Shown one piece after another: positions 51,718-59,259 of a stretch of 64,000 nucleotides of DNA. Position 1 is the stretch's first letter. Each line of letters starts with the position of its first letter. The notes beneath the pieces are model-generated. The model had not been told where the DNA came from and did not search any database. It was given only the letters and a program-made list of their open reading frames with translations. The stretch is from NCBI GenBank assembly GCA_016296505.1, contig JAEDJD010000009.1:24718-88717 (forward strand), given 5' to 3'. The position numbers and the translations under genes are program-made. The DNA is from Oscillospiraceae bacterium (lineage in GTDB: Bacteria > Bacillota > Clostridia > Oscillospirales > Ruminococcaceae).

Positions 51718-51840
51718 GGGGGAAAATAAAAATTTCAGTATGCGCCCGATACAATGCGCATTTATCACAATAATTTCTTTTGCTTAAGGACATTATCAGT
51801 ATTTCCGCATGATGACGGATAGTTGGGAGGCTTTGTCAGC

Positions 51841-53031
51841 ATGAAAATCAGCGGTATTATCTGCGAATATAATCCGTTTCACAACGGGCATCTTCATCAT
51901 ATCGAACAAACGAAAAAGAATGGCGCTACGCATATTGTCGCTGTCATGAGCGGCAATTTCGTGCAGCGCGGCGATGTCGCTGTTATCAATAAATTTGAGC
52001 GCGCAAAGACGGCGGTGCGCTGCGGCGTCGATCTGGTCATTGAGCTGCCGGTCGCATACTGCCTCAGCTCTGCCGAAACCTATGCAAAGGGTGCGCTGTA
52101 TATTCTCAAGGGGCTTGGCTGCGTGGATGAGCTGTCCTTCGGCAGCGAATGCGGCGATCTTTCTCTGCTGTCGGCGGCTGTCAAGGCAAGCTATGCCTGC
52201 GCGAAGCGTCCGGAGCTGGAGGATCTGATGAAGCTGGGGAATTCTTATCCCAAGGCGCTGCAAATCCTGATTCGTCAGAATTATGGCGATGAGATCGGGG
52301 CTGTGTTCAGCTATCCGAATAATATACTTGCAATCGAATATCTGAAAGCAATGGTGGCGTTTCAGATGAAGATTCAGCCGTTTACCGTCAAGCGAGAAGA
52401 ACCGCATGACGGTATGACGGTGCAGGGCAGAATCGCAAGCGCGTCGTTGATTCGTCAGCTTATGGAGAGTCAGACGGATGATTATGACGATCTTGTGCCG
52501 CGCGAATCTGCCGACGCAATCAGTGCGTGCGCTGCCGCCGGCATGGCTGCAAGATTTGAAAATCTTGATCGTGCGCTGCTCTATCGGCTCCGCACGGCGA
52601 CGCTTGAAGAAATTGCCGCGCTGCCCGACGTCGGACACGGTCTGGAAAATAAGATTCTTGCGGCGCGCAATGAAACATCGCTGGAATCTATGCTGCTCTC
52701 CATCAAGAGCAAGCGTTATCCGATGGCGCGGCTGCGCAGAATCCTGCTGAGTCTGCTCCTCGGTATCAGGAATACCGATACGGATAATCCGCCGCCCTAT
52801 GGCAGAATTCTTGCGCTTTCTGAACGCGGCAGAGATATTCTTTCCGCAGTCAAGCAGGCGGGCGCTTCGCTGCCCTTTGCGACGTCGCTGGCAAAGCTGA
52901 CCGAGCTTGGCGGCGAATGCAGAAAATGTGCGGAGCTGGAGGCGCGTGCAACGTCGATTTACGGACTTGCGCAGCGCGTCATCAGTCCGGCAGACGCCGA
53001 TTATAAGCAGATGATCGGCATGGTAAAATGA
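51841..53031 (+). CDS. tmcAL: tRNA(Met) cytidine acetate ligase TmcAL
   Basis: 396 residues, nucleotidyltransferase-like enzyme that uses acetate and ATP to form N4-acetylcytidine at the wobble base of elongator tRNA-Met. N-terminal 'IICEYNPFHNGHLHHIEQ' is the HxGH-type motif; 'VAVMSGNFVQRGD', 'ELPVAYCLSSAETYAKGA' and 'FGSECGDLS' are family marks. The start is ATG 51841 with GGGAGG upstream. It is divergent from ackA, a common neighbour in Firmicutes. Confidence 0.93.
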   Translation: MKISGIICEYNPFHNGHLHHIEQTKKNGATHIVAVMSGNFVQRGDVAVINKFERAKTAVRCGVDLVIELPVAYCLSSAETYAKGALYILKGLGCVDELSFGSECGDLSLLSAAVKASYACAKRPELEDLMKLGNSYPKALQILIRQNYGDEIGAVFSYPNNILAIEYLKAMVAFQMKIQPFTVKREEPHDGMTVQGRIASASLIRQLMESQTDDYDDLVPRESADAISACAAAGMAARFENLDRALLYRLRTATLEEIAALPDVGHGLENKILAARNETSLESMLLSIKSKRYPMARLRRILLSLLLGIRNTDTDNPPPYGRILALSERGRDILSAVKQAGASLPFATSLAKLTELGGECRKCAELEARATSIYGLAQRVISPADADYKQMIGMVK

Positions 53032-53064
53032 ATGATCGTATCGCATAAACAGGAGGAAACCGAA

Positions 53065-53439
53065 ATGACCCAATGTGAATTCTGCGGTGCAAATCTGACC
53101 GGCAGCGGCAACTGTCCGTATTGCGGCGGTACAAATCATAAGCAGATGCATCAGGATAATCGTCCGCCGCGCCATATGCAGAACGGAGCACCGCGTCATA
53201 TTCCGCATGGAACACCGCGCCATATCCAGAATGGAGCGCCGCCTCATATGATGCATGGAACGCCGCGTTCTCGTTATTCTCATCTCGATACGCCCAAGCA
53301 TGAGATAGAGCCTCGCGTGATGTCAAGCAAAGATATCCCGATGCACGGCTATATGCAGGGTACCAAAAATGACCGCAGAGTGCATATCAATGCCGCGTTC
53401 GGCGCAGGTCCGCTGCAAACGACGCTTGCAATTCTGTGA
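53065..53439 (+). CDS. Zinc-ribbon protein with His/Pro-rich octapeptide repeats
   Basis: 124 residues to a TGA. The N-terminal zinc ribbon has C4, C7 and C16, C19 ('CEFCGANLTGSGNCPYCGG'). A repeat array follows (about 33-70) of four octapeptides: RHMQNGAP, RHIPHGTP, RHIQNGAP, PHMMHGTP. The C-terminal region ends ...LQTTLAIL. The same frame continues past the stop for 52 codons and encodes a membrane helix (next entry). ATG 53065 follows CAGGAGG. The family is unknown; zinc ribbon plus repeats plus a possible membrane anchor suggests a surface or membrane regulatory protein. Confidence 0.75.
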   Translation: MTQCEFCGANLTGSGNCPYCGGTNHKQMHQDNRPPRHMQNGAPRHIPHGTPRHIQNGAPPHMMHGTPRSRYSHLDTPKHEIEPRVMSSKDIPMHGYMQGTKNDRRVHINAAFGAGPLQTTLAIL

Positions 53440-53598
53440 CCGAAATTATACATTCGTCTTGCCGAAAAATTTGATTGGGGTATCTACCGCTACACTGTGA
53501 AACGCTATTCGATTGCTTCTTTGATTGCGCTGCTGGTTGTGATCCTTGTCGTGATCGTACTGGCGGTTCTGCTGATTATCTGGCTGATCAAACGATAA
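53440..53598 (+). other. In-frame extension after TGA: juxtamembrane and transmembrane segment
   Basis: Directly after the TGA at 53437-53439, the frame stays open for 52 codons (first CCG, stop TAA at 53596-53598). It encodes 'FDWGIYRYTVKRYS', a hydrophobic run of about 26 residues (Leu/Val/Ile), and a basic end. It reads like the native C-terminal membrane anchor of the upstream protein. A GTG at 53497 could alternatively start a separate 33-residue peptide, but it lacks a good ribosome site. The TGA is followed by C. Confidence 0.6.
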
Positions 53599-53649
53599 CG
53601 ATGCAGTTGAAGCAGAACGCAAAACCCTTTGATTCTACGGAGAAGAAAC

Positions 53650-54273
53650 ATGATTGCATATACAACGATCGAAGCGCCCTGCGAGGGCAGCATCACCGAA
53701 AAACGCTCGGAATTTATCGCGCAGCTCTTTCCGGTACGGACGCCGGAGGAATGTCAGGCGGTCATTGAGGCGGTGAAAGCAAAGCATCACAAAGCGCGGC
53801 ATAACGTCTGGGCGTACCGTCTGCGCGCGGGCAGCGTCACGCGCTACAGCGACGACGGTGAGCCGCAGGGGACGGGTGGGATTCCCGTGCTGAACGTCCT
53901 GCAAAAATCAGAGCTTGAGGACGTCTGCTGCGTGGTGACGCGTTATTTTGGCGGCGTGCTGCTCGGTGCGCCGGGATTGACCAGAGCATATTCCGCCTCG
54001 GCTGCGGAAAGCGTGAAATCTGCAAAGATTCTTCATTTTTGCGAGGCGTACCGCGTCCGATATACAATTGATTATACCAATTATGGCAAGGTCAGTTACC
54101 TGCTGCCGGAATTTGAAACAATCGATGCCGGCAGCGATTTCGGGGAAAAGGTCAAGCTGCTTTTTGATATCAAAACCGCGCTTTATCCGGCGCTAGAATC
54201 GAAGCTGACTGAAACCTTCAACGGTAAGCCGGAACTGGAACAGCTTGAAACGCATTTTGTCAGCTTCCCGTGA
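53650..54273 (+). CDS. YigZ/IMPACT-family protein
   Basis: 207 residues: an N-terminal UPF0029 domain with 'SEFIAQLFPVRTPEE', 'HNVWAYRL', 'YSDDGEPQGTGGIPVL' and 'VVTRYFGGVLLGAPGLTRAYS', followed by a small C-terminal domain. The family resembles the IMPACT protein and may bind ribosome- or RNA-related partners; its function is not settled. ATG 53650 is 9 bases behind CGGAGAAG. Confidence 0.9.
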   Translation: MIAYTTIEAPCEGSITEKRSEFIAQLFPVRTPEECQAVIEAVKAKHHKARHNVWAYRLRAGSVTRYSDDGEPQGTGGIPVLNVLQKSELEDVCCVVTRYFGGVLLGAPGLTRAYSASAAESVKSAKILHFCEAYRVRYTIDYTNYGKVSYLLPEFETIDAGSDFGEKVKLLFDIKTALYPALESKLTETFNGKPELEQLETHFVSFP

Positions 54274-54504
54274 GTGGCTGACGCGCGTTTTGGAGTGACA
54301 GTCCCGTTCGGGATTCTGTTGAAAATAAAACAGCATGGAAAGAGGGGATCGGATGAAATTGTAACCGGTCGGTACATGATATGCGTTCATATCCGGCTTG
54401 AAAACGCCAAAAATCCGGACGTATACGCTTTCGTAATCTGCGTCCAGCCGGAGCGTATCCGCTCTCTGTCATTCTATCAATAAAAAAGATAGAGGTAATT
54501 TAGA
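54274..54504. other. Non-coding stretch between YigZ and the TGA-interrupted gene
   Basis: It contains a small stem TCCCG-TT-CGGGA near 54300 that could end yigZ transcription weakly. No convincing gene or promoter is seen. A 69-codon frame from GTG 54274 lacks a ribosome site. Confidence 0.4.
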
Positions 54505-54987
54505 TTGGCTGAATATTATTGTGGAAAATGAAACGATCATACGATCGCAGTTGAAAATCATACAGATCGCGAAAAGCTGATTGTTGACGATGAGATTCTT
54601 GTGAAGACGAAATCCGGTCTCCGTTTCGGCAGTGCTCTGACTGCGCCGATGTCCGGTACGGATGATCTCTATGTCTACGTGATGGTAGAGTCGAGTGGAT
54701 GCGCCTGCATCGTCGGCAAGCCGCTGGAAACCGAATACGACAAGAAAACCAAGACCTATACCGCAGAATACGGCGGTCATGTCATTGAAGCAATCAATAA
54801 AGCAAAGGCAGTTCTGCTTGTGGATGGTCAGGAGGTTGACCGTCAGGAGCATCTGCTCGACAGCTTTCTGATTCTCAGCTCCAAGGCAGACGAGAACGGC
54901 AAGCGTTACATGGCAGTCCATGACGGCATCACAAACGGTATTAAGGTGCTTTGCACGGTCTATGGCGACGCGGAAAATATCGGATGA
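54505..54987 (+). pseudogene. Hypothetical gene interrupted by an in-frame TGA near its start
   Basis: TTG 54505, preceded by AGAGGT, opens LAEYYCGK and meets TGA at 54529-54531. The same frame then continues (...NDHTIAVENHTDREKLIVDD) for 152 more codons to TGA 54985-54987. The downstream protein body (acidic, with 'DEILVKTKSGLRFGSALTAPM' region and 'KAVLLVDGQEVDRQEHLLD') is intact. Translation would otherwise have to begin at GTG 54601, without a ribosome site and losing the N-terminus. A single TGG/TGC to TGA change, or readthrough, explains the layout. Family not recognised. Confidence 0.55.
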
Positions 54988-55091
54988 TTCCTTGCAAGAA
55001 GCAGGGCGGCGAGCTGATTCTGACGGGCGAAAGCGGCGATAACGGAGAAGCCATGGCAACCGGCTTGATGATGGGCATGATTATCGGCTAA
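54984..55091 (+). CDS. 35-residue small ORF overlapping the previous gene
   Basis: The ATG at 54984 overlaps the TGA of the upstream frame (ATGA). It encodes MIPCKKQGG...GLMMGMIIG and stops at 55089-55091, three bases before the end of sigG. It is either a coupled small protein or the frameshifted C-terminus of the same broken gene. Weak evidence. Confidence 0.35.
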   Translation: MIPCKKQGGELILTGESGDNGEAMATGLMMGMIIG

Positions 55092-55093
55092 GC

Positions 55094-55870
55094 TCAGAGC
55101 TGTTCCTTAATGCGCGCGATCGCGGCTTTCTCAAGCCGCGATACCTGCGCCTGCGAGATCCCGATTTCCTGTGCGACCTCTACCTGCGTTTTGCCTTGCC
55201 AGAAACGCCGGTGGAGGATGTTTTTTTCTCTGTCGCTGAGGGCTGCAAGCGCATCGCGCAGCGCAAGCTCCGACATCCATGCGGACGCCGTACTGTCGGG
55301 ATCGCCGATCTGGTCGATTAGACAAAGCGGATCGCTGGAATCCGAATAAATCGGCTCATACAGCGAGACCGGATCGCTGATGCTCTCCATTGCCGTCACA
55401 ACATCGCCGCGCTCCGCGCCGAGCATATCTGCAATCTGCTGCATGGTCGGATCGTGTCCAAGCTCCGCCGTCAGTTTTTCTCGCGCCTGCATCGCCTTAT
55501 AGGCAAGGTCGCGCAGCGAACGGCTGACGCGTACTGTATGATAATCGCGCAGATGCCGCCGCAGTTCTCCGGCGATCATCGGAACGCAGTATGTCGAAAA
55601 GCGGACATCTTTCGATAGATCAAAATTGTTGATCGCTTTCATCAGTCCGATGACGCCGATCTGAAACAGATCGTCCGCGTCCTCGCCGCGCCCCGTAAAC
55701 CGCTGTATGACGCTCAGTACGAGCCGCAGATTTCCGAGAATGAGCTTTTCACGCGCTTCCTGACTGCCCGTTTCCTGCATTTCCCGCAGCAGCGCCATTT
55801 TTTGTGATTCTGTGAGTACCGTGAGCTTGGAGGTATCCAGTCCTGCAATGACGACTTTCTGATATGCCAT
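55094..55870 (-). CDS. sigG: Forespore sigma factor SigG
   Basis: 258 residues. Sporulation sigma factor active in the engulfed forespore. It has the N-terminal anti-sigma-responsive region ('AGLDTSKLTVLTE', the Firmicutes SigG 'GxDTSKLPVL' motif), region 2 'DADDLFQIGVIGLMKAINNFD', region 3 'RHLRDYHTVRVSRSLRDLA', and region 4 'LSDREKNILHRRFWQGKTQVEVA'. ATG 55870 has AAAGGAG. Convergent with the TGA-interrupted gene and divergent from yabP. Confidence 0.95.
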   Translation of the reverse strand: MAYQKVVIAGLDTSKLTVLTESQKMALLREMQETGSQEAREKLILGNLRLVLSVIQRFTGRGEDADDLFQIGVIGLMKAINNFDLSKDVRFSTYCVPMIAGELRRHLRDYHTVRVSRSLRDLAYKAMQAREKLTAELGHDPTMQQIADMLGAERGDVVTAMESISDPVSLYEPIYSDSSDPLCLIDQIGDPDSTASAWMSELALRDALAALSDREKNILHRRFWQGKTQVEVAQEIGISQAQVSRLEKAAIARIKEQL

Positions 55871-55993
55871 ATTCCGCATCTCCTTTGGCTTGATTTGTTG
55901 TGAGTATGTGCGGATTTACATAATTTATGCGGTGCAGTTCTGTATCTGTTTGCAATTGCATACACTGTGACAGAGTGATCGGGGGGATTGTAC

Positions 55994-56272
55994 ATGAATG
56001 AACCGGTACAGCAGAACCAGCATAACGCGGTGCTTGAAAATCGTGAGAGACTGACGCTTTCCGGCGTCACCGCCGTAGACAGCTTCGACGACAGAGCTGT
56101 ATTGCTCTATACGCGGCTTGGCGAGCTGGTGATTCTCGGACGCGGACTGCAAATGGAACAGATCAGCATAGAATCCGGCGAAGTGACGGTTTCCGGCGAG
56201 GTGCAGGCGCTCCGCTACAGCGATCGTGACCGCAATGCGCCGCAGGGATTCTTCGGGAGGCTGCTGCGCTGA
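55994..56272 (+). CDS. yabP: Sporulation protein YabP
   Basis: 92 residues, YabP/YqfC family of spore-coat/cortex-associated proteins: 'ENRERLTLSGVTAVDSFDD' and 'LGELVILGRGLQMEQISIES'. ATG 55994 follows a GGGGGG run. Its stop overlaps the yabQ start by one base (TGATG). First gene of the yabP-yabQ-divIC-yabR cluster known from Bacillus. Confidence 0.95.
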   Translation: MNEPVQQNQHNAVLENRERLTLSGVTAVDSFDDRAVLLYTRLGELVILGRGLQMEQISIESGEVTVSGEVQALRYSDRDRNAPQGFFGRLLR

Positions 56273-56667
56273 TGGATACGCATATTACAGTACAGGAGGA
56301 GCTTTTGCGGTTGGCACGGGCGGGCTTGCTCGGCGCAGCCTGCGGCGTGCTGTTTGACGCGATGCGGCTGCTGCGCACGCTTCTGCCGCATGGTGCGATT
56401 GCCGTTTTTCTGGAAGACGCGCTGTTTTCATTTCTATTCTGCTTTGTGCTTCAGATTGATGCGTGGTCGTTCTGCGGTGGGACGCTTCGCTTTCAGCAAT
56501 TTCTGGGGATGAGTCTGGGACTTGCGGTTTATCTGCTGACGATCGGGCTTGTAACGGGACGGATGTATCGGCGGCTGCGGCAGTTCCGCAGTCAGATTTA
56601 CCGGCTGTTTCTTCGGCTTTTGCCTCGGAAGCGGCGAAAATCGGAGAAAATTTCCGAAAACACTTGA
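56272..56667 (+). CDS. yabQ: Sporulation membrane protein YabQ
   Basis: 131 residues with about four hydrophobic helices and a basic C-terminus ('RLLPRKRRKSEK'). In Bacillus, YabQ is a membrane protein of the mother cell needed for spore cortex formation. Assigned by position between yabP and divIC and by 'GLLGAACGVLFDAMRLLRTL'. ATG 56272 overlaps the yabP stop. Confidence 0.9.
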   Translation: MDTHITVQEELLRLARAGLLGAACGVLFDAMRLLRTLLPHGAIAVFLEDALFSFLFCFVLQIDAWSFCGGTLRFQQFLGMSLGLAVYLLTIGLVTGRMYRRLRQFRSQIYRLFLRLLPRKRRKSEKISENT

Positions 56668-56751
56668 CGGATTCGCTGCTTTGCGGTATAATAAAACTGT
56701 ATTCGTATCGGAAACAGATAATAAAGATAATAAAGAACGGAGAAGGGACTC

Positions 56752-57078
56752 ATGGAGCGAAATATTGGTGCGCGGCGCGAGCTTGCACGAAAACGCAGAC
56801 GCGCTGTGTTTGAATGGCTCGTATTCCGGCTTGTTGCGGTGATCCTGCTGATTGCCTGTGTGATTTCGTTTGTATCGACGCAGGCGACGCTCAATCAGAA
56901 ACGGCAGGAGCAGGCAGAACTGGAAGCCGCGATTGAACAGGCGCGAGACGAGTATTTGGAACTGGAAAAATTCGTCGATACCGACGATCTGGAGGGCTAT
57001 ATGGAAAAGGCTGCGATTGAGGAACTCAATTATGCCTATCCAAATGAACGCCGTTATTATGATACTTCCAGAAATTGA
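56752..57078 (+). CDS. divIC: Septum formation initiator DivIC/FtsB-like
   Basis: 108 residues: a basic cytoplasmic N-terminus, one transmembrane helix (about 23-44), then an extracytoplasmic coiled coil ('QKRQEQAELEAAIEQARDEYLELEK' region 50-74) ending in 'EELNYAYPNERRYY'. This bitopic layout is typical of divisome proteins that pair with FtsL and DivIB. It is 84 bases after yabQ; the ribosome site AAGGGA precedes ATG 56752. Confidence 0.9.
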   Translation: MERNIGARRELARKRRRAVFEWLVFRLVAVILLIACVISFVSTQATLNQKRQEQAELEAAIEQARDEYLELEKFVDTDDLEGYMEKAAIEELNYAYPNERRYYDTSRN

Positions 57079-57104
57079 CCGTGCAGACGGTAGAAAGGGT
57101 TTTT

Positions 57105-57554
57105 ATGCAGCTTGAAATCGGACAGGTCTATGAGGGAATCGTGACCGGCATTACACAGTATGGCGCATTTGTTGAGGTGCGGCCGACAGAGTCGGAGCGT
57201 GTGACTGGTATGGTGCATATCTCTGAAATTGCAAATACGTTTGTACGCGATATTCATGAATTCCTGCACGAATCCGATATGGTTCGTGTCCGGATGATCG
57301 GCGTGAATCCGCAGGGGAAAATTAGCTTTTCGATTCGGCAGGCAGCCGAGGAAAAGCCCGCCGGGCAGTCGCCGCGCCCCAAGCGGAGAGACGCAGGACG
57401 TCCGCGTGTGTATGAGCCGAAGCCGGTGATTCCGCAGTCTGAGATGAGCTTTGAGGATAAGCTGCTGCACTTTAAGCAGGCGAGCGAGGAGAAGATCTGT
57501 GATCTCAGACATGGCAGCGAGCGCAGAAGCGGCTCCAGAAGCAGAAGATCATAA
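57105..57554 (+). CDS. S1-domain RNA-binding protein YabR
   Basis: 149 residues: an N-terminal S1 domain ('LEIGQVYEGIVTGITQYGAF', 'TGMVHISEIANTFVRDI', 'PQGKISFSIRQA') and a basic, Arg/Ser-rich C-terminus. In Bacillus this gene follows divIC (yabR). The start is ATG 57105 behind AGAAAGGG, rather than the TTG at 57075 that overlaps divIC. Role is general RNA or ribosome binding. Confidence 0.88.
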   Translation: MQLEIGQVYEGIVTGITQYGAFVEVRPTESERVTGMVHISEIANTFVRDIHEFLHESDMVRVRMIGVNPQGKISFSIRQAAEEKPAGQSPRPKRRDAGRPRVYEPKPVIPQSEMSFEDKLLHFKQASEEKICDLRHGSERRSGSRSRRS

Positions 57555-57559
57555 ACACC

Positions 57560-57588
57560 AAAGGCGCCCGATCGTGGACGCCTTTTTT
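57560..57588 (+). terminator. Terminator of the yabP-yabR cluster
   Basis: AAAGGCG (57560-57566) and CGCCTTT (57579-57585) with a 12-base loop, followed by TTT. The 57589-57701 stretch has no gene. Confidence 0.85.
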
Positions 57589-57701
57589 ATATCATAACGG
57601 GTTCAATATGGTCGCTTCAAAAGAAAATAAAAGCATATCTGCAACAGAAAACAGGCGCATTCAGCGCGTGAAAGCAATGAACGATAAAGAGGAATCATAA
57701 T

Positions 57702-58451
57702 ATGGAAGATTTTTTTCGCAGACGATTGCTCGATCTTGCCGAGCAATCCGAGCGCACCTGCCGCTTTACTTTTACCGATTTTCTCACCGAAGCGGAATTT
57801 GCAGTCTTTTGCAGTATGCGCAGTCAGCTGCCGCATTGTGGGATCATGGCGTCCGGCGGTTACGAGAATGCCGAGCGCGTGATGATACGGTTTGGCGATC
57901 CGGAGCAGCTTGGCTATGAGGAACTGTTCCCGATTGTCTGCGTCTGCATTGCGCCGGTACAGTTGAAGTTTGCGGATTCTCTGACGCATCGTGATTTTCT
58001 GGGCGCATTGATGCATCTCGGCATTGAACGCAGAGAACTCGGAGATATTCTGGTGCGGGAAAAATCTGCATATGTGTTCTGCCGCGAGACAATGGCGGAT
58101 TATATCTGCCGCAATATCGACCGCATCCGGCATACGAGCGTCAAGTGCACACTGACCGATACGCTGCCAGATGGCGTCGGCACGCAGACGGAGCAGATTC
58201 ATGTGCAGGCGGCGTCTGAGCGAATCGACGGCGTGATCGCTAAGGTATACCATATCTCACGCGGCGACTGCAATGTGCTGTTCCGGAGCGGAAAGGTCTT
58301 TCTCGATGGTGCGCCGCTTGAAAATAATAGCCATATGCTCAAAGAGGGCGAGAAAATATCTGTCCGCGGATGTGGAAAATTCCGATATGCTGGTATTCAC
58401 GGCAAAACGAAAAAAAGAAATCTGATTCTGAATATTGAAAAGTTTATTTGA
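57702..58451 (+). CDS. YlmH-like S4-domain RNA-binding protein
   Basis: 249 residues. An N-terminal ~170-residue domain as in YlmH ('FTDFLTEAEFAVFCSM', 'FADSLTHRDFLGALMHLGIERRELGDILV' split at 88-116) and a C-terminal S4 domain ('VYHISRGDCNVLFRSGKVFLDG', ending 'GKTKKRNLILNIEKFI'). YlmH proteins are associated with division and ribosome rescue. It lies between the yab cluster and the island edge; starts at ATG 57702. Confidence 0.9.
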   Translation: MEDFFRRRLLDLAEQSERTCRFTFTDFLTEAEFAVFCSMRSQLPHCGIMASGGYENAERVMIRFGDPEQLGYEELFPIVCVCIAPVQLKFADSLTHRDFLGALMHLGIERRELGDILVREKSAYVFCRETMADYICRNIDRIRHTSVKCTLTDTLPDGVGTQTEQIHVQAASERIDGVIAKVYHISRGDCNVLFRSGKVFLDGAPLENNSHMLKEGEKISVRGCGKFRYAGIHGKTKKRNLILNIEKFI

Positions 58452-58537
58452 ATCGAGCCGGAAAATACTCTAATGTCAGCCCATTCTCCGATGCTGTTAA
58501 TACAAGATCTATAGGCTGTTTTTATATAAAAAGAAAA

Positions 58538-58571
58538 ACTCTCAAACGGCTATTTTAAGCCATTTGAGAGT
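58538..58571 (-). terminator. Minus-strand terminator next to the tRNA fragment
   Basis: ACTCTCAAACGGCT (58538-58551) and AGCCATTTGAGAGT (58558-58571) pair over 14 bases with one mismatch. On the minus strand the stem is followed by TTTTTCTTTTT. It sits just after the tRNA 3' end and is most simply that tRNA's terminator. Confidence 0.8.
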
Positions 58572-58579
58572 AGTGTTGA

Positions 58580-58602
58580 TGGTGACCCGTACGGGAATCG
58601 AA
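58580..58602 (-). tRNA. tRNA 3'-end fragment (candidate attachment site)
   Basis: On the minus strand the 23 bases read T-loop TTCGATT, T-stem half CCCGT, acceptor strand ACGGGTC, discriminator A and CCA, in exact tRNA order. The partner strands (5' T-stem, anticodon arm, D-arm, 5' acceptor) are absent: the adjoining sequence is AT-rich and does not pair. It is therefore a displaced 3' end, as left by an element integrated in a tRNA gene. The acceptor half fits a GACCCGT-starting tRNA, for example a Clostridial tRNA-Lys, but the identity is unproven. Confidence 0.65.
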
Positions 58603-58690
58603 TTAAATTTTTCAGATTTTCTAACGTGCCGTGATATGGGAAATAGCCTGTATTTACGGCGTTTTTTTAGCTTTAACGTGTTTTATTATC

Positions 58691-58741
58691 TTGTCCTTTA
58701 TGGTATCTTTTTGAAACGTGTAAAGGACAAACAAAGGACAA
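58691..58741. repeat. Three copies of a 10-bp motif, possible recombinase arm sites
   Basis: TTGTCCTTTA at 58691-58700 is the exact inverse of TAAAGGACAA at 58721-58730, and CAAAGGACAA recurs at 58732-58741. Nearby are three (T/A)AACGTG copies (58622, 58674, 58714). Clustered short repeats next to an att-like site are typical of tyrosine-recombinase arms, or they are an operator for the downstream gene. 58603-58808 holds no gene. Confidence 0.45.
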
Positions 58742-58808
58742 CGTTATGTGCATACTCCTGTTATTATCTTTTCGGAAGAACATCAACAAGATAATTGGAG
58801 GTATCATT

Positions 58809-59225
58809 ATGAGCAGATATAAAAGTGAACAGACCGTCTATAATCCCCTGAAAAAGAAATACGTTCCACTGTGGAAACTTGACATCAACACCGTGACCGT
58901 CACCCACTTCAACAGCGATACGCTCACTGTGGAGAGTAAGACTTACAGTACCGAATTCATCAGGTATCATCTTCATTTCTCTGACAGCAAGTGTCCCGAT
59001 AGACTCCGCAAGCTTGTCAACGAGGGTATGATTATTCAGTACCTCGACGATATTGAGCTGAAAGTAAGCGAAGCTATCTCACGACAGGTAGAGCTTTGGA
59101 AGCAGACTGACAGTTGCTATCAGAAAGCTGTCCTCAGCGGTGATGCTGAGAAAATGATCGGACTTGAAAACTGCTTCATCAGTATGGCGAAAGAAGCGGT
59201 GTTTGAGTGTATGGTTTATATTTGA
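58809..59225 (+). CDS. TnpV-like small protein of the island
   Basis: 138 residues. The N-terminus ('NPLKKKYVPLWKLDINTVTVT') is unlike anything I know. The C-terminus ('QVELWKQTDSCYQKAVLSGD', then 'ENCFISMAKEAVFECMVYI') resembles the tail of TnpV-type proteins on Clostridial transposons. There are no catalytic motifs. Start ATG 58809 has GGAGG 8 bases upstream. The only plus-strand gene of the island, next to the att-like site. Assignment tentative. Confidence 0.45.
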   Translation: MSRYKSEQTVYNPLKKKYVPLWKLDINTVTVTHFNSDTLTVESKTYSTEFIRYHLHFSDSKCPDRLRKLVNEGMIIQYLDDIELKVSEAISRQVELWKQTDSCYQKAVLSGDAEKMIGLENCFISMAKEAVFECMVYI

Positions 59226-59259
59226 GAATCATCGGCTGTATCTTCGGGTGCAGCCGTTA

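Noticed and set aside
51796..53301. Long minus-strand frame opposite tmcAL and the repeat gene
   Set aside because: The 'MRRxSxxxMxR' repeats are the antisense of the octapeptide array; tmcAL is the real gene.
53437..53439. Selenocysteine at the TGA of the zinc-ribbon gene
   Set aside because: No bSECIS-like hairpin is evident just downstream, and the flanking sequence does not look like a redox motif.
54274..54483. 69-codon ORF after the YigZ-like gene
   Set aside because: Starts immediately at the yigZ stop with no ribosome site and no protein-like features.
53437..54531. TGA recoded as Trp in this organism
   Set aside because: Many intact genes here end at TGA with coupled starts (for example at 5826-5828, 7603-7605, 13360-13362), so the standard code applies. 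The two in-frame TGAs need a local explanation.
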